In this document: positions 24,392 through 33,581 of the stretch, in pieces
How positions within the stretch are numbered: the first letter of the stretch is position 1
Layout of the letters: every line of letters begins with the position of its first letter
Assembly: GCA_036563505.1 (NCBI GenBank)
Contig: DATCMH010000024.1
Location: 1-64,000 of the forward strand
From: DATCMH01 sp036563505
GTDB taxonomy: Bacteria; Pseudomonadota; Alphaproteobacteria; Rhizobiales; Beijerinckiaceae
DNA length: 64,000 nucleotides
Direction of reading: 5' to 3'
The notes under the pieces: model-generated
What the model was told of the DNA's origin: nothing
The model's database searches: none
What the model saw: the letters and a program-made list of their open reading frames with translations, nothing else
Program-made: the position numbers and the translations under genes

Positions 24392-25459
24392 ATGGCCGAC
24401 GGCTCGGACCAGGAAGATCGTACCGAAGAACCGACGCAGAAGCGCCTCGAGGACGCGATCAAGCGCGGCGACGTCGCGAAGAGCGTGGAGCTCAACACCC
24501 TCTTCGTGCTCGGCGGCTTCGCGCTCGCCATCGTGATCGCGTCCGGGCCCGCCTCGCGCGGGCTCGCCCTCGACCTGCGCGGCTTCCTGATGAACGCCCA
24601 TCTCGTCCCGTCCGATGGTGCGGGCCTGATGGCGGCCGGACGGGTCGCGCTCCTCGCCGGGCTCTCGGCCCTGGCGCTTCCCCTGCTATGCCTGTTCCTG
24701 GCGGCGCTTGCCGGCGGCTCGGTTCAGCATCGCCCCTTATGGACCTTCGAGCCGCTCGTCCCGAAGTTCAACCGCATCTCGCCTATGGCAGGCGCCAAGC
24801 GCATCTTCGGCACCGAGGCTTGGATCCAGTTCGTCAAGAGCCTTCTCAAGCTCGCGATCGTCGGCGCGGTTGCCGCGGGCGTGCTCTGGGCCGATCGGGA
24901 CCGCCTCGAAGCTTTCGCTCGCTTCGACCCCGCCGCGATCCTGCCCGGCGTCTTCGCCCTGTCGCTGAAGCTTGTCGGCGGCGTACTCGCGATTTACGCC
25001 TTCGTGGCGGTGGGCGACGCCGTCTACCAGCGCTTCTCCTGGATGAAGCGCCAGCGCATGACGAAGCACGAGATCAAGCAGGAATATAAAGAGAGCGACG
25101 GCAATCCCGAGATCAAGGCCAAGCTGAGGCAGCTCCGGGCATCGAAGCTCAAGCGGCGCATGATGGCCGCCGTTCCAACCGCCACCGTCATCGTCACGAA
25201 CCCGACCCACTACGCCGTGGCGCTTCGCTACGAGAGCGGCATGCCGGCGCCGGTCTGCGTCGCCAAGGGCGTCGATGCGCTGGCGCTGCGCATTCGCACC
25301 GTGGCGGGCGAGCACGACGTACCCATCGTCGAGAACCCGCCGCTCGCCCGCGCGCTCCACGCCACCGTCGAGGTCGATGCCGAGATTCCCGTGGAGCACT
25401 ACAAGGCGGTCGCCGAAGTCATCGGCTACGTCTTGCGGCTGCGGCGGCGCGCGTCGTAA
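24392..25459 (+). CDS. flhB: Flagellar export switch protein FlhB
   Basis: FlhB sets substrate specificity of the export gate by self-cleavage. The 355-residue protein has the N-terminal DQEDRTEEPTQKRLEDAIKR, four membrane helices, the cytoplasmic linker TKHEIKQEYKESDGNPEIKA and the autocleavage motif NPTH at about residues 270-273, within VIVTNPTHYAVALRY. The C-terminal domain is complete. It ends flgB-flgC-fliE-fliQ-fliR-flhB; cckA starts 30 bases later on the same strand. Confidence 0.96.
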   Translation: MADGSDQEDRTEEPTQKRLEDAIKRGDVAKSVELNTLFVLGGFALAIVIASGPASRGLALDLRGFLMNAHLVPSDGAGLMAAGRVALLAGLSALALPLLCLFLAALAGGSVQHRPLWTFEPLVPKFNRISPMAGAKRIFGTEAWIQFVKSLLKLAIVGAVAAGVLWADRDRLEAFARFDPAAILPGVFALSLKLVGGVLAIYAFVAVGDAVYQRFSWMKRQRMTKHEIKQEYKESDGNPEIKAKLRQLRASKLKRRMMAAVPTATVIVTNPTHYAVALRYESGMPAPVCVAKGVDALALRIRTVAGEHDVPIVENPPLARALHATVEVDAEIPVEHYKAVAEVIGYVLRLRRRAS

Positions 25460-25489
25460 CGGTTAACGTCAAGGAGTGTTGCGTTCTTC

Positions 25490-28033
25490 ATGGCTCAGGT
25501 GAGCGATCCGTCGCCCTCATCCGCGATCGACCGTTCGGAGCGGCCAGGCCATGTCGGCCTGCTGCTGCTGCTCGCCTTCGCCCTGGTGGCCGGGCTCGTG
25601 GCGCTTCGCTTCGTGCCGAGCGATCTGGCCCAACCTCTGATCCTCGGGCTGCTGGCGCTCCTCGCCATGGCCGGCGTGTTCTCGCTTTTCGCGCTCGCCA
25701 TCGGCGCCCTTCAGTTCGCCGGGCGCGGCACACGCAACGACCTGACGAAGGCCCTGGCCGACACGAGCGCCGAAGGACTCGTCGTCGTGGAGGACGATGG
25801 CCGGGTCGTTTATGCCAACGAGAGCTATCTTTCGCTGGCCGGCGCCCGCTCCGCCGCGGAGGTCCTGCCCGTCGAGCGCCTGTTCACCGGCGCGCCGGAG
25901 GTGTCGGAGGCGATCTACCGCCTCGCCCAGGCCGCCCGCGAGCACCGCGTCGCGGCCGAGGAGATCCGCCTTTCGCCGCCCTTGTCGGGAACGCAGGATT
26001 TCGGCTGGTACCGGGTGCGGGCCCGGCCCGTGCCCCGTCCGGGTAACCGTATGGCGACCGTCTGGACGGTCGCCGACGTCACCCGGGAGCGGGAGCGCCA
26101 GGAGAACGTCTTCCAGGAGCTCCAGCACGCCATCGATTACCTCGACCACGCGCCGGCGGGTTTCCTCGCGGTCGATCCAGACGGCGCCGTCGTTTATATG
26201 AACGCGACGCTCGCCACTTGGCTCGACCACGACCTCGCCAAGGTGGGCTCAGGGGGGCTCTCGATCCGGGACGTGGTGCCGGCCAACGCCGTGCCGATCC
26301 TCACCGCTGTCACCGGCGCGCCGGGGGACGTGCGCACCGAGACCTTCGACCTCGATCTCCGCCGCCGCGGCGGGCAGTCGCTGCCGGTGCGCCTCTACCA
26401 TCGGGTCGCCTTCGGCCAGGACGGACGGCCCGGCGCCTCGCGCACCCTCGTGCTCAACCGCTCGCCGGGAGAGGACGGGGCGGAGGCGCAGCGCGCGGCG
26501 GAAGTGCGCTTCGCCCGCTTCTTCAACGCGAGCCCGGTCGCCATCGCGACCTTGAGCCGCACGGGCCGGGTCGTGCGGGCCAACGCCACTTTCGCCCGGC
26601 TCTTTCGCACTATGCCGCGCACGGGCTCGGGCGGGGAGGGGCCCTCGCTCCTCGAGGCGGTGCAGGATCCGTCGGCCCTGGAGGCCGCGCTCGCCGCGGC
26701 GGCCGAGGGGCGCACCGACATCCCGCCGATGGAGCTTCTCGTGCGCGGGGAGGGCGGGCGTTCGGCCCGGGCCTGGGTCAGCGCGGTGAGCGACGCGGAA
26801 GGGGAGGGGGAGCGGGCGATCCTCTACGCGCTGGACACGACCGAGCAGCGCCAGGTCGAGCAGCAACTCGCCCAGGCGCAGAAGATGCAGGCGGTCGGCC
26901 AACTCGCGGGCGGCGTGGCGCACGATTTCAACAACGTGCTCCAGGCCATCATCGGCTACTCGGACCTGCTGCTCGCCAATCACAGGCCGACCGACCCGGC
27001 CTTCCAAGACATCATGCAGATCAAGCAGAACGCGAACCGGGCCGCGAGCCTGGTGCGCCAGCTGCTCGCCTTCTCGCGCCGGCAGACCTTGCGGCCGGAA
27101 GTGCTGAACCTGCGCGAGACCCTGTCCGACCTCTCGCTCCTCCTCAAGCGCCTGCTGGGCGAGCGGGTCGAGCTTGATCTACGTCACTCGCGCGACCTCT
27201 GGTTCGTCAAGGCCGACGTGAACCAGCTCGAGCAGGTGATCGTGAACCTCGCGGTCAACGCCCGCGACGCCATGCCCGACGGCGGCAAGCTCACGATCCG
27301 CACGGCGAACGTGGCGCCCGAAGCCGTCGAGGCCCTCGCCATCCCGACGATGACGCCGGGCGAGTACGTGGCGATCGAGGTGTCGGATACTGGTAGCGGC
27401 ATTCCGCCGGACGTGATGGACAAGATCTTCGAGCCCTTCTTCACAACGAAGGAGGTCGGCAAGGGCACGGGCCTCGGCCTCTCGACGGTGTTCGGCATCG
27501 TCAAGCAGTCGGGCGGCTTCATCGACGTCGATTCGACGGTGGGGCAGGGCACCACGTTCCGCCTTTACCTGCCCCGCTACGTTCCCACCGCCGAGGAGGT
27601 CGAGGAAGAGGCCAAGGCTGCCCAAGGGCCCGTCCCCAAGGCGCCGACGCCCGATCTCACCGGCCAGGGCGTCATCCTGCTCGTCGAGGACGAGGATCCG
27701 GTGCGCGCCGTCAATGCTAGAGCGCTGACGGCGCGGGGCTACACGGTGCTGGAGGCGGCCTCCGGCGTCGAGGCCCTTCAGGCCATCGCGGACAGCGATC
27801 GCCCGGTCGACCTCGTCGTCTCGGACGTGGTGATGCCTGAGATGGACGGGCCGACCCTGCTCGGCGAGTTGCGCAAGCGCTATCCCACGCTGAAAGTCAT
27901 CTTCGTGTCCGGCTACGCCGAAGATGCTTTCAAGAAGAACCTGCCCGAGGGCGAGGAATTCAACTTCCTGCCCAAGCCCTTCAGCCTCAAGCAGCTCGTC
28001 GAGACGGTGAAGCAGGCCATGGCGGCGGGGTAG
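25490..28033 (+). CDS. cckA: Cell-cycle hybrid histidine kinase/phosphatase CckA
   Basis: CckA feeds phosphate through ChpT to CtrA and CpdR in alphaproteobacteria. The 847-residue protein has two membrane helices (about 22-41 and 48-76), then PAS-like domains at about 85-200, 210-320 and 340-455. The dimerisation domain has H478 in GGVAHDFNNVLQAIIGYSDL; an ATPase domain (GSGIPPDVMDKIFEPFFTTK, TGLGLSTVFGIV) and a C-terminal receiver domain with D779 in VVSDVVMPEMDG follow. Location directly after flhB is notable, because its target CtrA controls flagellar class II genes. An AAGGAG ribosome-binding site precedes the ATG. Confidence 0.93.
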   Translation: MAQVSDPSPSSAIDRSERPGHVGLLLLLAFALVAGLVALRFVPSDLAQPLILGLLALLAMAGVFSLFALAIGALQFAGRGTRNDLTKALADTSAEGLVVVEDDGRVVYANESYLSLAGARSAAEVLPVERLFTGAPEVSEAIYRLAQAAREHRVAAEEIRLSPPLSGTQDFGWYRVRARPVPRPGNRMATVWTVADVTRERERQENVFQELQHAIDYLDHAPAGFLAVDPDGAVVYMNATLATWLDHDLAKVGSGGLSIRDVVPANAVPILTAVTGAPGDVRTETFDLDLRRRGGQSLPVRLYHRVAFGQDGRPGASRTLVLNRSPGEDGAEAQRAAEVRFARFFNASPVAIATLSRTGRVVRANATFARLFRTMPRTGSGGEGPSLLEAVQDPSALEAALAAAAEGRTDIPPMELLVRGEGGRSARAWVSAVSDAEGEGERAILYALDTTEQRQVEQQLAQAQKMQAVGQLAGGVAHDFNNVLQAIIGYSDLLLANHRPTDPAFQDIMQIKQNANRAASLVRQLLAFSRRQTLRPEVLNLRETLSDLSLLLKRLLGERVELDLRHSRDLWFVKADVNQLEQVIVNLAVNARDAMPDGGKLTIRTANVAPEAVEALAIPTMTPGEYVAIEVSDTGSGIPPDVMDKIFEPFFTTKEVGKGTGLGLSTVFGIVKQSGGFIDVDSTVGQGTTFRLYLPRYVPTAEEVEEEAKAAQGPVPKAPTPDLTGQGVILLVEDEDPVRAVNARALTARGYTVLEAASGVEALQAIADSDRPVDLVVSDVVMPEMDGPTLLGELRKRYPTLKVIFVSGYAEDAFKKNLPEGEEFNFLPKPFSLKQLVETVKQAMAAG

Positions 28034-28140
28034 GGCGGTGCGGCGCGTTCTGTTTCATTTGCAGAGTAGCTTTGGCGTGAGGTGATCGCTGCCAATGGGA
28101 GCTCTGATCGAGAACCGTTCGGTGTTGCCGGAGCCCCACC

Positions 28141-28232
28141 CTTGTCATGGCCGGGCTTGACCCGGCCATCTCGGTTCGTGGTCTCGGGTGTTCGGGCCGA
28201 GGTTCGCGGGTCAAGCCCGCGAACGACATGGG
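28141..28232. repeat. Family B palindromic repeat
   Basis: About 92 bases, nearly identical to the copy at 8216: TGTCATGGCCGGGCTTGACC at the left, GGGTCAAGCCCGCGAACGAC at the right, two stem-loops and a CTCGGGTGTTCGGGCCGAGG centre. It is part of the 664-base gap between cckA and recA. The first 107 bases of that gap (28034-28140) show nothing recognisable. Confidence 0.85.
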
Positions 28233-28260
28233 AGTGTGCGGAAGCCGCTTGGGCCTGGTG

Positions 28261-28577
28261 CCCGGCTTCCCCTCACCCTCGCTCACGTGGCTCGCTCGCT
28301 TCGCCTGCCGGTGCGCAGGCGAAGCCCTCTCCCCAGAAGGGAGAGGGGTTAAGCATCCGAGTATCGGTTCTGTGTTCGGGTGTCTGACACAGCAGAGCGC
28401 GTCACCCCTCTCCCGGCAGGGGAGAGGGTCGCGTCGGCGGACCGGCCGACGCGACGAGCGCAGCAAAGCGCAGCGGGGGTGAGGGGGTGCTCTCCACGGC
28501 CCGGGCCTACGCCCAGCGCCCCCTCATCCACCCTCGCTGGCGCGAGGGCACCTTCTCCCGCGAGGGGAGAAGGAGGG
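28261..28577. repeat. Mosaic of family A palindromic modules
   Basis: Several family A arms in tandem and inverted orientation. They include CCCTCTCCCCAGAAGGGAGAGGG, CCCCTCTCCCGGCAGGGGAG, GTGAGGGGGTGC and a right arm CCCTCATCC with a CCCTCGC/GCGAGGG hairpin and CACCTTCTCCCGCGAGGGGA. The order suggests repeated insertion or rearrangement. No gene is seen. Confidence 0.75.
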
Positions 28578-28611
28578 CGCTCGCCGCCTCACGATCACGT
28601 ACACATCCCAC

Positions 28612-28640
28612 TTGCCAAATGAGAACAAAACAGGTACAAA
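28612..28640 (+). promoter_or_regulatory. recA promoter with LexA-type SOS box
   Basis: A -35-like TTGCCA (28612-28617) and -10-like TACAAA (28635-28640) are 17 bases apart. Between them and overlapping the -10 is GAAC-N7-GTAC (28623-28637), one base off the alphaproteobacterial LexA direct repeat GAAC-N7-GAAC. A repressor there would block polymerase. The local AT-rich sequence contrasts with the surrounding GC-rich DNA. Confidence 0.7.
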
Positions 28641-28697
28641 AATCGTCCGGCGCCGCGTTGAGATTCGCCTGAACCCCGTGCCATAAGGACAAACGAG

Positions 28698-29789
28698 ATG
28701 TCTCAGTCCTCCCTGCGACTGGTGGAAAACTCTGCGATGGATAAGGATCGGTCCAAGGCTCTGGACGCGGCGCTCTCTCAGATCGAGCGCGCCTTCGGCA
28801 AGGGCTCGATCATGCGGCTCGGCAAGGGCCAGAAGCCCGTCGAGATCGAGACCGTGTCGACGGGCTCGCTCGGCCTCGACATCGCGCTCGGCGTCGGCGG
28901 GTTGCCGCGCGGGCGCATCGTCGAGATCTACGGCCCCGAATCGTCCGGCAAGACCACGCTCGCGCTCCACACCGTCGCGGAAGCGCAGCGCAAGGGCGGC
29001 GTGTGCGGCTTCATCGATGCGGAGCACGCCCTCGACCCGATCTATGCCCGCAAGCTCGGCGTCAACCTCGACGACCTCCTGATCTCCCAGCCTGACACCG
29101 GCGAGCAGGCCCTCGAGATCTGCGACACGCTGGTGCGCTCCGGCGCGCTCGACATCATCGTCATCGACTCGGTGGCGGCGCTCACCCCGAAGGCCGAGCT
29201 CGACGGCGAGATGGGTGAGGTCCAGCCGGGCCTTCAGGCCCGCCTCATGAGCCAGGCCCTGCGCAAGCTCACGGGCTCGATCTCGCGCTCGAACACCATG
29301 GTGATCTTCATCAACCAGGTGCGCATGAAGATCGGCGTGATGTACGGCTCACCTGAGACGACGACGGGCGGCAACGCCCTCAAGTTCTACGCCTCGGTGC
29401 GTCTCGACATCCGCCGCGTCACGACGCTCAAAGATCGCGACGAGGCCATCGGCAACCAGGTGCGCGTCAAGGTCGTCAAGAACAAGGTCGCTCCGCCCTT
29501 CAAGCAGGTGGAGTTCGACATCATGTTCGGCGAGGGCATCTCGAAGGCGGGCGAGCTCGTCGACCTCGGCGTCAAGGCCGGCATCGTCGACAAGTCGGGC
29601 GCCTGGTTCTCCTACGACAGCCAGCGCCTCGGCCAGGGCCGCGAGAACGCCAAGCAGTTCCTGCGCGACAACCGGGATGTGGCGGAGAAGATCGAGTCCT
29701 CCATCCGCCAGAACGCCGGCCTCTTGGCCGACCGCATCCTGGAAGACGCGGTGCCGACCGAGGAAGACCTCGACGAGGGCGTGGCGTAA
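28698..29789 (+). CDS. recA: Recombinase RecA
   Basis: Strand-exchange ATPase of homologous recombination and co-protease for LexA. The 363-residue protein has Walker A GPESSGKT (residues 79-86), the conserved block IIVIDSVAALTPKAELDGEM, the DNA-binding region SISRSNTMVIFINQVRMKIG with GNALKFYASVRLDIRR, and an acidic C-terminus. An AAGGAC ribosome-binding site lies 8-13 bases before the ATG; an internal ATG at codon 14 is less likely. It is monocistronic, with an SOS-type promoter upstream and a strong terminator downstream. Confidence 0.98.
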   Translation: MSQSSLRLVENSAMDKDRSKALDAALSQIERAFGKGSIMRLGKGQKPVEIETVSTGSLGLDIALGVGGLPRGRIVEIYGPESSGKTTLALHTVAEAQRKGGVCGFIDAEHALDPIYARKLGVNLDDLLISQPDTGEQALEICDTLVRSGALDIIVIDSVAALTPKAELDGEMGEVQPGLQARLMSQALRKLTGSISRSNTMVIFINQVRMKIGVMYGSPETTTGGNALKFYASVRLDIRRVTTLKDRDEAIGNQVRVKVVKNKVAPPFKQVEFDIMFGEGISKAGELVDLGVKAGIVDKSGAWFSYDSQRLGQGRENAKQFLRDNRDVAEKIESSIRQNAGLLADRILEDAVPTEEDLDEGVA

Positions 29790-29822
29790 AACACGCCGCG
29801 CCACCTCGGCGATCGCCTGATG

Positions 29823-29852
29823 AAAGCCGCCGCGGGCCACCGCGGCGGCTTT
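29823..29852 (+). terminator. Intrinsic terminator after recA
   Basis: A perfect 13-bp stem (AAAGCCGCCGCGG / CCGCGGCGGCTTT) with a four-base loop, followed by a T-rich TTCTCGTTTC tract. It begins 34 bases after the recA stop. Confidence 0.9.
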
Positions 29853-29976
29853 CTCGTTTCAGGGGCGGCCGTCGCCCCGGCCAGCCCGGAAAACCGTCCA
29901 AAAAACCCCGCTCTGTGACACCGTGTCGTGACGCTTCGTCTCGTGTTGGCGCGGCCGGCGCAGTACATACCCAGGC

Positions 29977-31077
29977 ATGATGATCTGGGCGGTTCTGGCA
30001 GCGATGACGGGAGCGGCGGTCCTGGCCGTGCTCTGGCCGTTGTCGCGCCCTTCCGACCACCCCGAGGAGCTTGCCGCGGCCGGCGGGCCGGACGCTCTGT
30101 TCTACCGCGACCAGATCGCCGAGATCGCCCGCGACGAAGCGCGCGGGCTCATCGCGCCGCGAGAGGCGGAGGCCGCCCGGGCCGAGGCCGCGCGACGCCT
30201 TCTGCGGGCCGCCGCAGGCCGCCGGCCGGCGCACGAGGCGGTAGGGGAGCCGGCCTTGCGCCGCCGCCGGGCCGTCTCGACCCTCGCACTCTCCGCCATT
30301 CCCCTGATCGCGCTCGCCGTCTACGGCGCGCTCGGCTCGCCGACCCTGCCGTCGCAGTCCTTGGCCGAGCGGCAGGCCGCCGATCCCGGCCGCCTCGACA
30401 TGAACGCGGCCCTTGTCCGCATCGAGGCGCATCTCGCCGCCAACCCGAACGACGGCCGCGGCTGGGAAGTTGTGGCACCCGTTTATCTCCGCCTCGGCCG
30501 TGCCGACGAAGCGGCCCGGGCCTATCGCGCGGCCTTGCGGCACCTCGGCGAGACCGCGCCGCGGCTCTCGGCCCTCGGGGAGGCGCTCGTCGCGGCCGGT
30601 GATGGCGTCGTCTCCGCTGAGGCCCGCGCCGCCTTCGAAGCCGCCGTGCAGCAGGATGCGAACCTGCCGAAGGCCCGCTATTACCTGGCTCTCGCCGCGG
30701 AGCAGGACGGGCGCGCGGACGAGGCCCGCAACCTTTATCAGGCCCTTCTCGCGAGTTCGCCCCCGGACGCGCCCTGGCTTGGCGCCATCCGTGAGCGCCT
30801 CGCGGGCCTTGCGGGCTCGCCGGCCTCGCTCGGTCCCGACCAGCAGGCGGCGATCCAGGGCATGGTCGAAGGATTGGCCGGACGTCTCGCCGCGAGCGGC
30901 GGCTCGGCGCAGGAATGGGGTCGGCTCGTGCGCTCCTACGTCGTTCTCGGCCAACGCGACAAGGCAGTCGCCGCGCTCAAGCGGGGCGAGGCGGCGCTCG
31001 CGCAGGATCTTGAGGGCCGCGAGGCGCTGCGCGCCGCGGCGCGCGCGGCCGGTCTGACCGCCGGGGCCGCCCCGTGA
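29977..31077 (+). CDS. ccmI: Cytochrome c maturation protein CcmI
   Basis: CcmI holds apocytochrome c for haem ligation. The 366-residue protein has two N-terminal membrane helices (about 4-20 and 92-112) separated by a cytoplasmic coil, opening with FYRDQIAEIARDEARGL, the CcmI hallmark. A periplasmic TPR region follows (about 135-290), with helix pairs such as GWEVVAPVYLRLGRADEAAR and ARYYLALAAEQDGRADEARN. It heads ccmI-ccmE-ccmF-ccmH; its stop overlaps the GTG start of ccmE. Confidence 0.9.
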   Translation: MMIWAVLAAMTGAAVLAVLWPLSRPSDHPEELAAAGGPDALFYRDQIAEIARDEARGLIAPREAEAARAEAARRLLRAAAGRRPAHEAVGEPALRRRRAVSTLALSAIPLIALAVYGALGSPTLPSQSLAERQAADPGRLDMNAALVRIEAHLAANPNDGRGWEVVAPVYLRLGRADEAARAYRAALRHLGETAPRLSALGEALVAAGDGVVSAEARAAFEAAVQQDANLPKARYYLALAAEQDGRADEARNLYQALLASSPPDAPWLGAIRERLAGLAGSPASLGPDQQAAIQGMVEGLAGRLAASGGSAQEWGRLVRSYVVLGQRDKAVAALKRGEAALAQDLEGREALRAAARAAGLTAGAAP

Positions 31078-31556
31078 CCCGCAAGCAGCGCCGCCTGTCC
31101 ATCATCGGCCTGTGCCTGGCGGTGCTGGGCGTGGCGGCGGGTCTCGTGCTCTACGCCATGCGCGACTCCATCGTGTTCTTCCACGCGCCGAGCGATGTGG
31201 CCGCAAAGGGCGTCGCCCCGGGCACGCGCTTTCGCCTCGGGGGCCTGGTGAAGCCGGGCTCGGTGGAGCGCGGGGCCAGCCAGCAGATCGCCTTCGAGGT
31301 CGCCGACGGCACGTCGGCGCTGAAGGTGCGCTATCAAGGCCTCTTGCCCGATCTCTTCCGCGAAGGCCAAGGTGTAGTGGCGGAAGGCATCCTGGAGCCG
31401 TCCGGCGTGTTCCGGGCCGATACGGTGCTGGCGCGTCACGACGAAACCTACATGCCCCGCGAGGTCGCCGACGCGCTCAAGGCGCAAGGCGTCTGGCAGG
31501 GTCAGGCGCCTGCGGCGCAAACTGAACGAGCGCCTCCGGCGCGAGCGGAACGATAA
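31074..31556 (+). CDS. ccmE: Cytochrome c haem chaperone CcmE
   Basis: Periplasmic, membrane-anchored haem chaperone of 160 residues. It has the anchor RRLSIIGLCLAVLGVAAGLV (residues 6-25), the OB-fold core GTRFRLGGLVKPGSVERG and the haem-binding histidine H122 with Y126 in ARHDETYMPREV. The C-terminus is a short Ala/Pro-rich tail. It starts at GTG 31074, overlapping the ccmI stop. Confidence 0.95.
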   Translation: MTRKQRRLSIIGLCLAVLGVAAGLVLYAMRDSIVFFHAPSDVAAKGVAPGTRFRLGGLVKPGSVERGASQQIAFEVADGTSALKVRYQGLLPDLFREGQGVVAEGILEPSGVFRADTVLARHDETYMPREVADALKAQGVWQGQAPAAQTERAPPARAER

Positions 31557-31568
31557 GGGGCATTTAAG

Positions 31569-33581
31569 GTGTTGGTCGAGGCCGGACACTACGCGCTGGC
31601 GCTGGCGCTCGGGTTGTCCCTGATCCAGCTCGTGGTGCCCCTCTGGGGCGCGCGCGCGAACGACGCCGTGCTCATGAGCGTGGCGGGGCCGGCGGCGCTC
31701 GGCGTCTTCGCCTGCGTCGGGCTCTCCTTCGCGGCCCTGACCTTCGCCTACGCCGTCTCCGACTTCTCAGTGCTCAACGTCGTCGAGAACTCGCATTCGG
31801 CCAAGCCCTTCATCTACAAGCTCAGCGGCGTGTGGGGGAACCACGAAGGCTCCATGCTGCTCTGGGTGCTGATCCTCGCGGGCTTCGGCGGCGTGGTGGC
31901 CCTGTCCCGCCGCAGCCTGCCGGAGCGTCTGCGGGCGCTGGCGCTCGCGGCGCAAGGCGCCGTGACCATCGCCTTCCTCGCCTTCATCCTCGCGGCCTCG
32001 AACCCCTTCGCGCGCCTCAGCCCGGCGCCGTTCGAGGGGCGCGACCTCAACCCTGTGCTCCAGGATCCCGGCCTCGCGATCCATCCGCCGCTCCTCTACG
32101 TCGGCTATGTCGGCTTCTCGATCACCTTCGCCTTCGCGATCGCCGCGCTGATCGACGGCCGCATCGATGCAGTCTGGGCCCGCGCCGTGCGGCCCTGGAC
32201 GCTCGCGGCCTGGACGTTCCTGACGCTCGGCATCGCCATGGGCTCCTACTGGGCCTATTACGAGCTCGGCTGGGGCGGCTTCTGGTTCTGGGACCCCGTC
32301 GAGAACGCGTCCCTGATGCCCTGGCTCGCGGGCACGGCGCTCCTGCACTCCACCGTCGTCATGGAGCGGCGCGAGGCCCTCAAAGTCTGGACGATCCTGC
32401 TCGCGATCCTCACCTTCTCGCTCTCGCTGCTCGGCACCTTCCTGGTGCGCTCCGGCGTGCTGACCTCCGTTCACGCCTTCGCCGTCGACCCGGAGCGCGG
32501 GGTGTTCATCCTGGCGATCCTCGTGATCTTCATCGGCGGCTCGCTGGCGCTGTTCGCTTGGCGGGCTCCGGTGCTGCGCCAGGGCGGGCTCTTCGCGCCG
32601 GTGTCGCGGGAAGGGGCGCTCGTCGTCAACAACCTGCTGATCGCGACCGGCTGCGCCACCGTGTTCGTGGGCACGCTCTACCCGCTGGCGCTGGAGGCAG
32701 TGACGGGCGCCAAAATCTCCGTCGGTGCGCCCTTCTTCAACGCCACCTTCCTGCCCATCGTGGTGCCCCTGCTGCTCCTCATGCCGTTCGGCCAGACCCT
32801 GGCCTGGAAGCGGGGTGACGCGCTCGGCACCGCGCAGCGTCTCATGGCGGCCTTCGCCCTTGCTTTGGCGGTGACCATCGCGCTGCTCGCGCTGACGGCG
32901 GGTGGTCCCGTGATCGCGCCGCTCGGCGTCGGGCTCGGGGCGTACCTCGTCATTGGCTCCGTGAACGAGATCGTCACCCGCTCCTGGAGCCGAGGCGAGG
33001 GCTTCGCGCTCGGCCTGCGCAAGGCGGCCGGCCTGCCGCGCTCGACCTGGGGCACGGTGGTCGCCCATGCCGGCGTGGGGCTCACCGTGATCGGCATCGC
33101 CGCCACGGCCTGGGGCATCGAGAGCCTCGGCACCCTGCGCCCCGGTGACCGCCTCACGGCCGGGCCCTACACGGCCCAGCTCGAGAGCGTCGCCCCCCGC
33201 ACCGGTCCGAACTACCGCGAGGATGCGGTCCGCCTCACGATCCAGCGCGGCGCCGGCCCCGTCGGCACGGTCGAGACCACGAAGCGCGTCTACCTCACCC
33301 GCGGCACACCGACGACGGAGGCGGGCATCGCTACCTTCGGTTTGAGCCAGGTCTATGCCAGCGTCGGCGAGGTGATGCCCGACGGCAGCATCGGTCTGCG
33401 CCTGTTCTACAAGCCCCTGGTGCTGCTGATCTGGCTCGGCGCGGTGGTGATGTCGATCGGCGGAGCCCTGTCCTTCACGGACCGGCGCTATCGCGTCGGC
33501 GCTCCTCAGCGCGCCAAGCCCACCGCCGCGCCTGCGCCTACGCCCGCGCCGGCGGGGGAGGCGGAGCTCACCTCATGCTGA
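31569..33581 (+). CDS. ccmF: Cytochrome c haem lyase subunit CcmF
   Basis: Polytopic haem-handling subunit of the ligation complex, 670 residues with about 14 membrane segments. The WWD domain is clear: YELGWGGFWFWDPVENASLM followed by PWLAGTALLHS. Other blocks are NSHSAKPFIYKLSGVWGNHE and GSMLLWVLILAGFGG, which carry conserved histidines. It starts at GTG 31569, 12 bases after ccmE, and overlaps ccmH by seven bases. Confidence 0.96.
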   Translation: MLVEAGHYALALALGLSLIQLVVPLWGARANDAVLMSVAGPAALGVFACVGLSFAALTFAYAVSDFSVLNVVENSHSAKPFIYKLSGVWGNHEGSMLLWVLILAGFGGVVALSRRSLPERLRALALAAQGAVTIAFLAFILAASNPFARLSPAPFEGRDLNPVLQDPGLAIHPPLLYVGYVGFSITFAFAIAALIDGRIDAVWARAVRPWTLAAWTFLTLGIAMGSYWAYYELGWGGFWFWDPVENASLMPWLAGTALLHSTVVMERREALKVWTILLAILTFSLSLLGTFLVRSGVLTSVHAFAVDPERGVFILAILVIFIGGSLALFAWRAPVLRQGGLFAPVSREGALVVNNLLIATGCATVFVGTLYPLALEAVTGAKISVGAPFFNATFLPIVVPLLLLMPFGQTLAWKRGDALGTAQRLMAAFALALAVTIALLALTAGGPVIAPLGVGLGAYLVIGSVNEIVTRSWSRGEGFALGLRKAAGLPRSTWGTVVAHAGVGLTVIGIAATAWGIESLGTLRPGDRLTAGPYTAQLESVAPRTGPNYREDAVRLTIQRGAGPVGTVETTKRVYLTRGTPTTEAGIATFGLSQVYASVGEVMPDGSIGLRLFYKPLVLLIWLGAVVMSIGGALSFTDRRYRVGAPQRAKPTAAPAPTPAPAGEAELTSC

